Assembly (NCBI GenBank): GCA_023228295.1
Contig: JALOBP010000071.1
Coordinates: 1-16,102 of the forward strand
DNA length: 16,102 nt
Reading direction: 5' to 3'
Origin: Methanoregula sp.
Lineage (GTDB): Archaea; Halobacteriota; Methanomicrobia; Methanomicrobiales; Methanospirillaceae
Below the pieces are notes generated by a model. That model ran no database searches and had not been told where the DNA came from. It was given only the letters and a program-made list of their open reading frames with translations. Of the stretch, positions 1-6,470 are shown in pieces (position 1 is the stretch's first letter; each line of letters begins with the position of its first letter). The position numbers and the translations under genes are program-made.

Positions 1-2
1 AG

Positions 3-87
3 GCGAGGGTAGCCAAGCCAGGTCAAAGGCGCTAGGTTGAGGGCCTAGTCTCGTAGGAGTTCTTGGGTTCGAATCCCATCCCTCGCA
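3..87 (+). tRNA. tRNA-Leu (anticodon GAG)
   Basis: A complete type II tRNA can be folded by eye. The acceptor strands GCGAGGG (3-9) and CCCTCGC (80-86) pair perfectly, and the discriminator base is A87. The D-arm carries the GG pair. The anticodon stem CTAGG/CCTAG (32-36 and 44-48) encloses the loop TTGAGGG, so the anticodon at 39-41 is GAG, which reads Leu CUC. A long variable arm (CTC..GAG, 50-59) is diagnostic of Leu or Ser tRNAs. The T-loop is TTCGAAT. CCA is not encoded, as is usual in many archaea. The T-rich sequence from 88 on probably ends transcription. No intron is seen. The 3' end is followed at once by the AbiE toxin-antitoxin region. Confidence 0.93.
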
Positions 88-93
88 TTTTTC
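81..93 (+). repeat. 13-bp direct repeat, copy 1 (tRNA-Leu 3' end)
   Basis: CCTCGCATTTTTC spans the end of the tRNA-Leu acceptor and the T-tract after it. The same 13 bases occur at 1826-1838, and several T-arm bases upstream also align (GGTT.GAATCC). The two copies bracket the abiE operon. This resembles att sites of tRNA-integrating elements, but no integrase lies between them. Confidence 0.5.
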
Positions 94-133
94 AGGTTTT
101 TTCTTCCCTTGACGTTACGTCATCAACAGAGAA

Positions 134-919
134 TCATTCTTCAGTCGAATATTCTTCAATCTCGCCAATTACGTTCTCAAATGCAGCATCAAAATCAGGG
201 ATATCATGAATCTGGTGGCCCAGGGAGACTTGCCAGAGTGCCTCAAATGATTCCCGCTTTCCCTGCAGGATATCGGCATCTACGGTGATATCTTTGTATT
301 CGCATTTTCTGCGGACAATCGACCTCACTACCTCCCGGTCCACCCGGCGGGCCAACTGATCGATGTCATAGAGATCGCGGGAGCGGGTCCGCTGGAAAAC
401 CGATCGGATCTTCTCCGCCATGATCTCTTCGAGAGCGTACGAGGCAACGGCTGTTTCAAGCCGATCGGAATAGTGAGAGAAGACCTGGCGATCGCTGACC
501 GGAAGAAGGATCTGTTCGCTGTCCGCGCTGGTCAGGTCCAGGTCGATTTTTATGGGGGAGGTCTGGCTGCGGTGCAGAATCCTGAACCTGGCGGTCGCCT
601 TGAAACCGTTCCTTGTTTGCCGGAAGCCGATCCCGTCTTCGAACTGAATACCGCTTTCATCACGGACCCGGACCATCGCATCGATAACAGCAGCCCTTAA
701 TGTGTCCGCATCGACCGGGCCCGGCAGTGTGAAATCAAGGTCATCAGAAAACCGGTAGTTTTCGATATACACTTTCCTGATGCCGGTCCCACCTTTCAGT
801 GCCATGTTGATCGGACGCAGGGCAGAGAGGAACCAGTTCTGCACGTAATCCCGTTCAATCGTTGACATGGGCACACCGAACTCGCGGGCCTGTTCCTTGA
901 TCTCACGTCCGGGGATCAT
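134..919 (-). CDS. abiEii: AbiEii/AbiGii-family nucleotidyltransferase toxin (type IV TA)
   Basis: This 261-aa protein is a nucleotidyltransferase-fold toxin of the AbiEii/AbiGii family. Such toxins act in the cytoplasm; characterised relatives modify tRNA acceptor ends or otherwise stop growth, and they serve in abortive infection and plasmid or island maintenance. The family motifs are all visible. Residues 43-64 hold GGTGI followed by RFSDDLDF, with the paired aspartates of the active site. A third acidic residue group lies in IKIDLDLT (123-130), and the C-terminal signature EEIMAEKIRSVFQR..RDLYDI spans 164-186. Length is normal for the family. The ATG overlaps the stop of the upstream antitoxin gene by four bases (ATGA, 916-919), so translation is probably coupled. 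No key residue is missing, so the toxin looks intact. The exact RNA target cannot be told from sequence. Confidence 0.9.
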   Translation of the reverse strand: MIPGREIKEQAREFGVPMSTIERDYVQNWFLSALRPINMALKGGTGIRKVYIENYRFSDDLDFTLPGPVDADTLRAAVIDAMVRVRDESGIQFEDGIGFRQTRNGFKATARFRILHRSQTSPIKIDLDLTSADSEQILLPVSDRQVFSHYSDRLETAVASYALEEIMAEKIRSVFQRTRSRDLYDIDQLARRVDREVVRSIVRRKCEYKDITVDADILQGKRESFEALWQVSLGHQIHDIPDFDAAFENVIGEIEEYSTEE

Positions 920-1674
920 TCAAGGGATTCCGTCAGGAGGATATCCTGGTTGATGACGAGCCGCCATTCCGGATCGTTCTTCCCCTTCGCGGGCATCGTC
1001 GGGTCCAGCAGCAGATATTTTTTTGATGGGGGGTGGGGGAGATTGACCGGGATCCCCATCTGCCCGCACAGGTACCCGAGTCTTCGGACTACAGCAAAAT
1101 TGTCGATTTTAAGCGCATATTCACAGAGTTTGCTGTGATCCAATGTGCGGTCTTTCAGAGCTTTGGCTACTTCGATAATTCCCCCGGCAAGGTGGGGTTT
1201 ATCCAGGCAATCTATGACCGTCTTCTCTTTATCCGTGATGCCTATCGGGGTTTCTTCGATCCATTCTTTACGGATACCGAAGAACTTCGTGTCTTTCACC
1301 CGCACTATCTGGTACTTCACGCCAAGAACCTCCATCCGGCTTTTCTTCTTGCGTGCCGGTGTCTGGACAAAGACCGTGTTCGGAATCTGTTCAGTAAGCC
1401 CGTAGTGGTGCAGGGCACTCCAATATGATATTGCACATGGTTCAACGAGATAGGAGGCCATGACAAATTCATGGAGGGTGTATTTCCCTTTCTCACTCCC
1501 CAGCGGAATGATCAGGTACTTCCCTCTCTCAATCCGCTCAATGAACCCTTTCTCTTCCATGCGGGACAGGATGACGGACAGTGCATCCTTTTTAATGTGG
1601 GTTTTCTGGTATAATTGGGCGAATGAAAATACCTGATTCTCCCTTGCCATGGATTTCAGGATCTCTATGGTCAC
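916..1674 (-). CDS. abiEi: AbiEi-family antitoxin / transcriptional autoregulator (type IV TA)
   Basis: This 252-aa protein matches the AbiEi antitoxin pattern. An N-terminal winged helix (about residues 1-60, ending in the wing ERGKYLIIP) is followed by the AbiEi core containing SYWSALHHYGLT and IGITDKEKTVIDCLDKP. Known AbiEi proteins neutralise AbiEii without binding it stably and repress their own operon by binding inverted repeats upstream. The start is GTG at 1674, preceded by a GGGGGAT ribosome-binding site about 8 nt away. An ATG eight codons in (1650) is an alternative start without a clear site. The gene is first in the operon and overlaps abiEii by four bases. A long inverted repeat at 1707-1742 sits 33 nt upstream, as expected for autoregulation. 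The family call is firm; the antitoxin role is inferred from family and context. Confidence 0.88.
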   Translation of the reverse strand: MTIEILKSMARENQVFSFAQLYQKTHIKKDALSVILSRMEEKGFIERIERGKYLIIPLGSEKGKYTLHEFVMASYLVEPCAISYWSALHHYGLTEQIPNTVFVQTPARKKKSRMEVLGVKYQIVRVKDTKFFGIRKEWIEETPIGITDKEKTVIDCLDKPHLAGGIIEVAKALKDRTLDHSKLCEYALKIDNFAVVRRLGYLCGQMGIPVNLPHPPSKKYLLLDPTMPAKGKNDPEWRLVINQDILLTESLE

Positions 1675-1706
1675 GACTTATCCCCCATTCCAAATTCCTC
1701 ATTAGG

Positions 1707-1742
1707 TACACCAACCTTAACATTTATGTTAATTTTGGTGTA
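1707..1742 (-). promoter_or_regulatory. 36-bp inverted repeat, probable AbiEi operator over the abiE promoter
   Basis: The arms are TACACCAA (1707-1714) with TTGGTGTA (1735-1742), and TTAACAT (1717-1723) with ATGTTAA (1726-1732). They are symmetric about 1724/1725, with 15 of 18 base pairs matched. On the minus strand the centre contains an A/T-rich stretch (AACATAAATG) that could be the TATA element. Repressor binding here would then block the TATA-binding protein. The repeat lies directly upstream of the abiEi GTG. AbiEi proteins are known to bind inverted repeats upstream of their operon. That this particular repeat is the operator is inference. Confidence 0.7.
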
Positions 1743-1751
1743 TGCAAGGGG

Positions 1752-1832
1752 GGGAGGAAGAGATCATTATGTTAAATTGAGTGGGGGGCCGAATCCCGCT
1801 GGCGTACGCCGGTTGGAATCCGGCTCCTCGCA
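1752..1832 (+). pseudogene. Degenerate tRNA-like sequence (3' half of a tRNA)
   Basis: A perfect 5-bp T-stem, GCCGG (1808-1812) with CCGGC (1820-1824), encloses a T-loop-like TTGGAAT. It is followed by an acceptor 3' strand TCCTCGC and discriminator A1832, then five T, exactly as at the intact tRNA-Leu. A candidate acceptor 5' strand GGGAGGA at 1752-1758 pairs at six of seven positions. An anticodon-like loop GCCGAAT (1788-1794) sits on a stem with one mismatch. The D-arm is not recognisable, and the T-loop has G where tRNAs have C56. I therefore read it as a decayed tRNA gene or integration scar and not as a working tRNA. The 5' boundary is uncertain; the part from 1808 to 1832 is the firm part. 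Confidence 0.45.
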
Positions 1833-1838
1833 TTTTTC
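1826..1838 (+). repeat. 13-bp direct repeat, copy 2 (tRNA-like remnant)
   Basis: CCTCGCATTTTTC here is identical to 81-93 and closes the abiE segment on its distal side. It is the acceptor 3' strand and T-tract of the degenerate tRNA-like sequence. The interval between the copies is about 1.7 kb and holds only the two abiE genes with their operator. Confidence 0.5.
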
Positions 1839-1840
1839 CA

Positions 1841-2123
1841 TTATTTTTTCAACACACCACGCTCAACCAGCAGTTTCGCATACTCTTCACCCGATAATGG
1901 GCAGCGGATAAGATTGTCCAGTTCTTTTCCGGACAGGTGGAGTTGGCCCCGCATCTTTGTGAGCAGGTCCGCATTGTACTCTTTCACTCCATGACTAAGG
2001 AACGTGTGAATCCCGGAAATCTTCCCCTCAATACAGAGATAAAAGATCTTGTGGTGAAGATCGCTCTTCGAATCCTTTCTTGAGGAGAGCGGCTGCGATG
2101 TCCCGGGCCTTGCAGGGTCTCAA
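1841..2123 (-). pseudogene. HicA-like toxin gene with a +1 frameshift
   Basis: No single open frame covers this stretch, but two frames join into one recognisable protein. From a TTG at 2123 the first frame reads RPCKARDIAAALLKKGFEE. After about 2065 homology continues in another frame, with HHKIFYLCIEGKISG, then TFLSHGVKEY, QLHLSGKELDNLI and CPLSGEEYAKLL, to TAA at 1841. The span is 283 nt, one base more than 94 codons, so one extra base explains the break. The pattern KGF, HH, GK, LSHG and CPLS.EEY is that of a family of about 90 residues resembling HicA-type RNA-binding toxins common in methanogens. The TTG overlaps the stop of the upstream gene (TTGA, 2120-2123). It is probably inactive; a sequencing error or a programmed shift cannot be excluded. 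Confidence 0.7.
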
Positions 2124-2425
2124 GAACTTGCCCCGGCTGCAACAAGAGATTCCAGATTTAAACGGAGTTGGAGCGCGTCCTGTGTGAGGTTTGCCGGGTT
2201 CTCAGTTACATAGACTTCCCAGAGCGTAGACAGTTCCTCCGAGATCCCCGCAATGCCCTCCTCAAGGGTAGGCGCTGAAACCAGAAGCCCGAACTCGTCA
2301 TTTGAAAGAGTGAGCCGATCAGCATCATGCCCGACAGTAATCCGGAGCTCACGGGTGAGCCTTCGGAGATGGCCGTTGATTTTCAGCCGGTCGAGAGTAA
2401 TGATCTGGTTTGCCATTTTCAGCAT
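2120..2425 (-). CDS. Small antitoxin-like protein, partner of the HicA-like gene
   Basis: This 101-aa acidic protein has the build of a small antitoxin. A short beta-rich N-terminus (NQIITLDRL, then LTLSNDEFGLLVSAPTLEEGI) is followed by a helical tail with LWEVYVTENPANLTQDALQLRLNLESL. I recall similar tails (LW..Y......LT..A..L...L) in proteins paired with small HicA-like toxins, but this is recollection and not a search. It lies directly upstream of the frameshifted toxin gene and overlaps it by TTGA. The ATG at 2425 lies inside a perfect 14-bp palindrome; a second ATG (MANQ) is at 2415. Neither has a ribosome-binding site. A TATA-like CTATTATC at 2451-2458 would suit a leaderless message starting near 2425. 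With the toxin broken, this may be an orphan antitoxin. Confidence 0.6.
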   Translation of the reverse strand: MLKMANQIITLDRLKINGHLRRLTRELRITVGHDADRLTLSNDEFGLLVSAPTLEEGIAGISEELSTLWEVYVTENPANLTQDALQLRLNLESLVAAGASS

Positions 2426-2434
2426 AATTATGCT
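2421..2434. promoter_or_regulatory. 14-bp perfect palindrome over the antitoxin-like start
   Basis: AGCATAATTATGCT is a perfect palindrome covering the ATG at 2425 and the bases just before it. It lies about 20 nt downstream of a TATA-like CTATTATC (minus strand, 2451-2458). It could be an operator bound by the 101-aa protein or its complex. Chance occurrence of an A/T-rich palindrome is possible. Confidence 0.35.
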
Positions 2435-2461
2435 AAGGTATTGCCCGTGAGATAATAGGGT

Positions 2462-2509
2462 TTCTGATCAGAATAATTTCAGCAGACCACAACAATGTCG
2501 GTATAAAAC
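2462..2509 (+). promoter_or_regulatory. Promoter of the STAS gene: TATA box and upstream palindrome
   Basis: GGTATAAAAC at 2500-2509 is a good archaeal TATA box on the plus strand and predicts transcription starting near 2530. A perfect 12-bp palindrome, TTCTGATCAGAA (2462-2473), lies about 30 bp upstream and could be a regulator site. The start codon of the STAS gene is at 2687, so the message would carry a leader of about 155 nt. Confidence 0.5.
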
Positions 2510-2525
2510 AGCCCCTCTCTTTCAT

Positions 2526-2580
2526 TGTGGGGGCAATCTCAATCAGCATAGGTAAACCCCCACAGTATCGCATTGCGGGG
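2526..2580 (+). other. Structured 5' leader with alternative stem-loops
   Basis: TGTGGGGG (2526-2533) and CCCCCACA (2557-2564) form a perfect 8-bp stem with a 23-nt loop. The same C-run can instead pair with GCGGGG at 2575-2580, because CATTGTGGGG (2523) and CATTGCGGGG (2571) are near repeats. The two folds exclude each other. The element would lie at the extreme 5' end of the predicted STAS-gene transcript. From 2581 to 2686 I see no gene and no further clear structure. Confidence 0.35.
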
Positions 2581-2686
2581 TTCACTATTGACGTTTCTCT
2601 CCTTTGATGTCACATCCCGGTTTACCCTTCAGGACACATAGAAAGTCCTAAATCCCTTCCGGCTCCACACGATCTGTAGAGATACC

Positions 2687-4021
2687 ATGGAAATTACCGC
2701 CAGCAGAACCGGAGATCAACTGGTCCTCACCCTCACCGGCAGGATGGATGGGACCGGGGCACAGCAGGTCACCGCGGCCATCCGGCAGAACCTCACCGAT
2801 CACGATATGGCCCTCATCTTCGATCTTGGCGGCGTGGACTACCTCAGTTCGGCCGGCCTCCGGGTCTTCCAGGAGAGCGCCCGGCAGATGAAGGAGCGGA
2901 AGGGCCGCATTGCGGTCTGCCAGCTCCAGGACTTTGTCCGCAGGATCTTCACCGCCGGAGGCTTCCTGCGGGTTGTCAATGATTTTCCCACGGTGGAGGC
3001 CGCTCTTGTCGGCACGGCATCCGCTGCCAGTACTCCGGCAGGTGACGTGAAAATTTCCGGTACCGGCTGGACCCTCTCGGCACACCACCAGTCAGATACC
3101 CCGGGCATCCTGGCAGTTACCGGCAACCTTGCGGCAGTCCATGCCGGTACGGTCACGGCAGCCGATATCCGCGAGATGCACCTGTCGCCCGGCGGGTTTG
3201 GCATTGCAACCGGCGCAATGGCCCGGAACATGGATGAAGCAGCCCCGCTTCTCGGCGAGATGGTGCAGGCCGGCGGGAGGGTTTACTGGATCCCGACGGA
3301 CGGCAACCTGAACCCGGACTTCTTCACGGCAAAAGATCTTGAATCGAGCGGGATGAAGACATTCACGCTCTTCTCCACATCGTTCTCCGGCCCGTTTGCG
3401 GATGTGCTCCGGATCACCTCCGACAAACCCGAAGGCATGACGCTGACCGAAGTGTATGCTGCGATCTTCCAGTACATGAAGGCACAATACCCGGACTTCA
3501 AGGGCGTCTGTGCCGTTGCCCTCAAGGCAACCATTGGCGGCCTGTGCAGTTCCGACATGAAAAACTCCCTCATTGCCGCAGCAGCCGACCGTGCAGCAAA
3601 GGGCACGATGCCGATGCCCGGCGGCAGGACCGTGACCGAACTCCCGTTTGACGGCAGCGTTGCCGAAAAGATCTCGGCCGTTAACGTTACCCCGCAATAC
3701 GGTGGCAGCATCCTTATCTGCATCGGGTTTGGGATCGATCCCGCCACTGCCGGAAGATCGTTCCCCGAAGAGACCGTCGCTGCCCTTTATTTCAAGAATC
3801 CCCGGTCTGCAACAACCGGCCCGTTCCTGTTCAACAAGGGCCTGGTCTTCCGGAATTTTCCCTGGGACAACACGAAATCCTTTGACGAGCAGATCCGGGT
3901 GTCCCCCGCGGACGGGGAATTTGTTGCCGTCCATAACCTCCTGAACATTACGACCGTGAAGTCGGCCGTTGCCGGTGTCCTGCCGGTCTCGGTTATCCGG
4001 AACGGGGACACTGCACGATGA
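2687..4021 (+). CDS. STAS-domain (anti-anti-sigma-like) protein with a large unassigned C-terminal domain
   Basis: This 444-aa cytoplasmic protein starts with a STAS domain (about residues 1-105). In LIFDLGGVDYLSSAGLRVF, Ser55 lines up with the phosphorylated serine of SpoIIAA and RsbV. Such domains bind partner-switching kinases when unphosphorylated. After a linker, residues of about 125-440 form a second domain with GGFGIATGAMARNM, then AGGRVYWIPTDGN, SGPFADVLRIT and a tail NLLNITTVKSAV. I do not recognise this domain with certainty; it vaguely recalls proteins found beside RsbU-type phosphatases. It has no membrane segment. The ATG at 2687 has only a weak AGAGAT site. The phosphatase gene begins 92 nt downstream, with a T-run (near 4050) between, so the two are functionally linked but perhaps separately tuned. 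The stop overlaps a 20-codon ORF that I do not count as a gene. Confidence 0.85.
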   Translation: MEITASRTGDQLVLTLTGRMDGTGAQQVTAAIRQNLTDHDMALIFDLGGVDYLSSAGLRVFQESARQMKERKGRIAVCQLQDFVRRIFTAGGFLRVVNDFPTVEAALVGTASAASTPAGDVKISGTGWTLSAHHQSDTPGILAVTGNLAAVHAGTVTAADIREMHLSPGGFGIATGAMARNMDEAAPLLGEMVQAGGRVYWIPTDGNLNPDFFTAKDLESSGMKTFTLFSTSFSGPFADVLRITSDKPEGMTLTEVYAAIFQYMKAQYPDFKGVCAVALKATIGGLCSSDMKNSLIAAAADRAAKGTMPMPGGRTVTELPFDGSVAEKISAVNVTPQYGGSILICIGFGIDPATAGRSFPEETVAALYFKNPRSATTGPFLFNKGLVFRNFPWDNTKSFDEQIRVSPADGEFVAVHNLLNITTVKSAVAGVLPVSVIRNGDTAR

Positions 4022-4113
4022 TACGGGCTGCCTGCAATGCACCACAAATCTTTTTTTCCCCGGTCCTGCCGGTTGCATGACCGGCATGCAGGGACGGGCA
4101 CACGGGTGATCCC

Positions 4114-6021
4114 TTGACCGGCAGAACGTCATCTCCGCGCCGGCCGGTCTCGCTCATCTGGTACCTGATCGGGTTCATTGCCCTGATTGTCGGGATTGTT
4201 GTTGCTTCGTCGCTGGCAGTCTCCTACCTTGCCGCCGCCCACGGGATACGCGAGGATTTTACCATCCTCAAGGACAATACCCGGAACAATGCCGTTGAAT
4301 CGGTGTGGCTGGTCAATACCGGGCTCGTGCTCGTGGACGAGGCCTTAAACCCGCCCCTGAACCACTCGCTCCAGCTCTTCCGCGATGCGTATGTCGGGGC
4401 GGGAAACGACCCGGCTGCGATGAACCTTTCGGACCTTCGCGACCGGATGGCACCGGAGTTTGCCGGTAACGTGGACCTGTATATCTTTAACGCAGACGGT
4501 ATCATCGAATATTCAACGCTGCCCGAGATGGAAGGCGTGGATTTCCGGAACTACCCGGATTTTTACCGGGAACTCACCCGCATCCGGCTGGGCACGGATT
4601 TTGCGGCCGATCCGGTGGTCCGGTCGGTCCAGGATGCAGGCGATACTACGGTCAAAGGCACGTTGCGCAAGTTTGCCTACCTCCCGAGTCCCGACCACCG
4701 GTATGTCTTTGAAACCGGCGTGGAGTCGCAGGAGTTTTCCGATGTCCGGGCACGGCTCTCGTACCAGGAGATGGCCGGGCGGCTCCTTTTGGTAAACCCG
4801 GACCTGCTGGGTATCCGGGTCTATGACTTTAACGGCAATGTTGCCGCCCGTGCCGGGACCCCGGGTGATGAGGGGAAGGAAGCAGCACTCCGGGCAATCT
4901 CCGACCGGGCCGGTTTTACCGTGACCGATCCGGTACGGAAGACCGAGACCAGTTATGTCTTCGTTGATCTCAGGGACCCGGCGGCTGCCTCCGATGCCAG
5001 CGTTGTTGTCGAACTCCGGTTTAGCACAGAGCGCCTTGATGCGGCCATGGCAGCTCTTGTCCTGCAATATCTCTTCATCGGGATCTGCGCTATCTTCATG
5101 GGGATTGTCCTTGCGTTTGTGATGTTCCGGAAACTGACCGGGGCCATTGGTGCGATTGTCGAGGACGTGGGAAAAGTTGCCGGGGGGGATCTTGCGCATA
5201 CTATACGGAGTGTTGAGACGGCAGAATTTGCCGAACTCGAATCGGGCATCAACACCATGATCAAAAAGATCCTGCTCTATACCGAGGAACTTGAGCGCAA
5301 GAAAGCCGAACTGCAGGTTGCTGCCGATATCCAGCAGGCGTTCCTGCCCAAGGATCTCCCGCCCATCCCGGGATTCGATCTCGCGGTCCTCAATATCCCT
5401 GCACGGGAAGTGGGCGGGGACTTTTACGATGTCTTCCCGGTCAAGGACGGGAAGCATGCGCTCGTGATGGCCGATGTCTCCGGCAAAGGTGTGCCGGCAT
5501 CGCTCTTCATGGCACTGTCCCGGACAGCGGTCAGGATCGTTTCCCGCTGGGAACGGTCGGCTCAACGGGTAATGGAGAGTTCCAACACGATCTTCATCGA
5601 GGACAGCGGATCAACGAGTTTTGTCACGGTCTTTTATGCCATCCTTGACCGTGAGGAACGCACGCTGTCTTATGTGAACGCCGGCCACAATCCGCCCCTG
5701 CTCCGGCATGCCGATGGATCCGTGGAGGAACTCGGCCCCACCGGGCCGGTGATCGGGCTGGTCGATGATCCGGGTTATGAAGAGGGATATGTCCGGCTCA
5801 GGAAGGGCGATGTGCTGGTCATGTACACGGATGGGATCACCGAAGCCATCAATGTCCGCGAAGAGATGTTCTCGGACGAACGGTTACGGGAGATTGTCCG
5901 GGTATCGGCAGACCTTCCGGCATCCGGCATGGTTGTTGCGATCCGTGATGCGGTGAATGCATTCTGCGGGGATGTTCCGCAATTCGATGATATGACTCTT
6001 ATGGTGCTGAAGGTTACGTGA
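4114..6021 (+). CDS. Membrane sensor HAMP-SpoIIE/RsbU-type serine phosphatase (PP2C)
   Basis: This 635-aa protein is a sensor phosphatase in the cytoplasmic membrane. TM1 lies at about residues 14-40, an extracellular Cache-like sensor region at 41-312, TM2 at about 315-337, a HAMP linker at 338-392, a short coiled coil (EELERKKAELQVA) at 391-403, and a SpoIIE-type PP2C domain from about 405 to the end. Metal-binding motifs are present: EVGGDFYDVF (432-441), ADVSGKGVPASLF (453-465), AGHNPPLL (523-530), YTDGITEA (571-578) and the final DDMTLMVLKV. It should dephosphorylate a STAS protein, most simply the one encoded just upstream, in response to an outside signal. The start is TTG at 4114, supported by a strong site, GGGTGATC, 2 nt before it. 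The domain order is that of environmental RsbU-like phosphatases. The ligand cannot be read from sequence. Confidence 0.92.
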   Translation: MTGRTSSPRRPVSLIWYLIGFIALIVGIVVASSLAVSYLAAAHGIREDFTILKDNTRNNAVESVWLVNTGLVLVDEALNPPLNHSLQLFRDAYVGAGNDPAAMNLSDLRDRMAPEFAGNVDLYIFNADGIIEYSTLPEMEGVDFRNYPDFYRELTRIRLGTDFAADPVVRSVQDAGDTTVKGTLRKFAYLPSPDHRYVFETGVESQEFSDVRARLSYQEMAGRLLLVNPDLLGIRVYDFNGNVAARAGTPGDEGKEAALRAISDRAGFTVTDPVRKTETSYVFVDLRDPAAASDASVVVELRFSTERLDAAMAALVLQYLFIGICAIFMGIVLAFVMFRKLTGAIGAIVEDVGKVAGGDLAHTIRSVETAEFAELESGINTMIKKILLYTEELERKKAELQVAADIQQAFLPKDLPPIPGFDLAVLNIPAREVGGDFYDVFPVKDGKHALVMADVSGKGVPASLFMALSRTAVRIVSRWERSAQRVMESSNTIFIEDSGSTSFVTVFYAILDREERTLSYVNAGHNPPLLRHADGSVEELGPTGPVIGLVDDPGYEEGYVRLRKGDVLVMYTDGITEAINVREEMFSDERLREIVRVSADLPASGMVVAIRDAVNAFCGDVPQFDDMTLMVLKVT

Positions 6022-6125
6022 GAAGTCCCGGGAGACGGTCCGGAAATCCGGGCATCTCTCATTCGCATCGCTGGTTTCCATCGTTTTCACAAGCATTATT
6101 ACCCGCAGGTCCATTATCTTCCCGT

Positions 6126-6398
6126 ATGGCACTGCCGAAAAAACGCGGGCGGAAAAAGCAAAAGCCGCTCATCGACACGCTGCCGGAACTGCTGGTATCA
6201 GCACTTGCAGACAGCAGGGATTTCATCCTGTGCTTCGAGACGGACGAGGAGACCGGGAAGAGGAAGGTCCATGTCATGACCGGGCAGTTCATCACGCCCT
6301 GCATGCTCCGGAAACTGGTCGGCCAGGCCGAGTCGCAGAAGGATGAGGGCAGCACGCTCATGAGCCGGAAGTGGACGGACGTCAGGCCGGTTGGATAA
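6126..6398 (+). CDS. Small basic conserved hypothetical protein
   Basis: The predicted protein has 90 residues and an unusually basic N-terminus (PKKRGRKKQKP). A compact region follows with LPELLVSALADSRDFILCFETDEETGKRKVHVMTG, cut here by alternating acidic and basic residues, and it ends in SRKWTDVRPVG. The frame is open back to 6018, but the upstream part overlaps the end of the phosphatase gene and reads as non-coding. I therefore start at the ATG at 6126. No ribosome-binding site is visible; an A/T-rich GCATTATTAC at about 6093-6102 could be a promoter for a short or leaderless message. I do not recognise the family; the basic head suggests nucleic-acid binding, which is a guess. A zinc-ribbon gene follows 72 nt downstream in the same direction. 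Confidence 0.6.
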   Translation: MALPKKRGRKKQKPLIDTLPELLVSALADSRDFILCFETDEETGKRKVHVMTGQFITPCMLRKLVGQAESQKDEGSTLMSRKWTDVRPVG

Positions 6399-6470
6399 CC
6401 CGCAGGGCCACGATCACTTTCACCCCACCCCTCCCTCTTCTTAATACGGGGCCCTGCCCGGAGTCTGATC

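Noticed and set aside
1033..1428. 131-codon plus-strand frame inside abiEi
   Set aside because: It is antisense to a recognised AbiEi gene and has no motif or ribosome-binding site.
88..1832. A complete integrative element at the tRNA
   Set aside because: There is no integrase, excisionase or replication gene between the repeats, so only a cargo-like segment can be claimed.
1726..1911. 61-codon plus-strand frame starting in the operator dyad
   Set aside because: It runs through the operator, the tRNA-like remnant and the end of the broken toxin gene and has no recognisable content.
4018..4080. 20-codon frame overlapping the STAS gene stop (ATGA)
   Set aside because: It contains the T-run at about 4050 and has no conserved character; the overlap is probably chance.
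3092..5565. Two long minus-strand frames (3092-4132 and 4513-5565) opposite the STAS and phosphatase genes
   Set aside because: Both lie antisense to well-supported genes and read as low-complexity shadow sequence; long antisense frames are common in GC-rich DNA.
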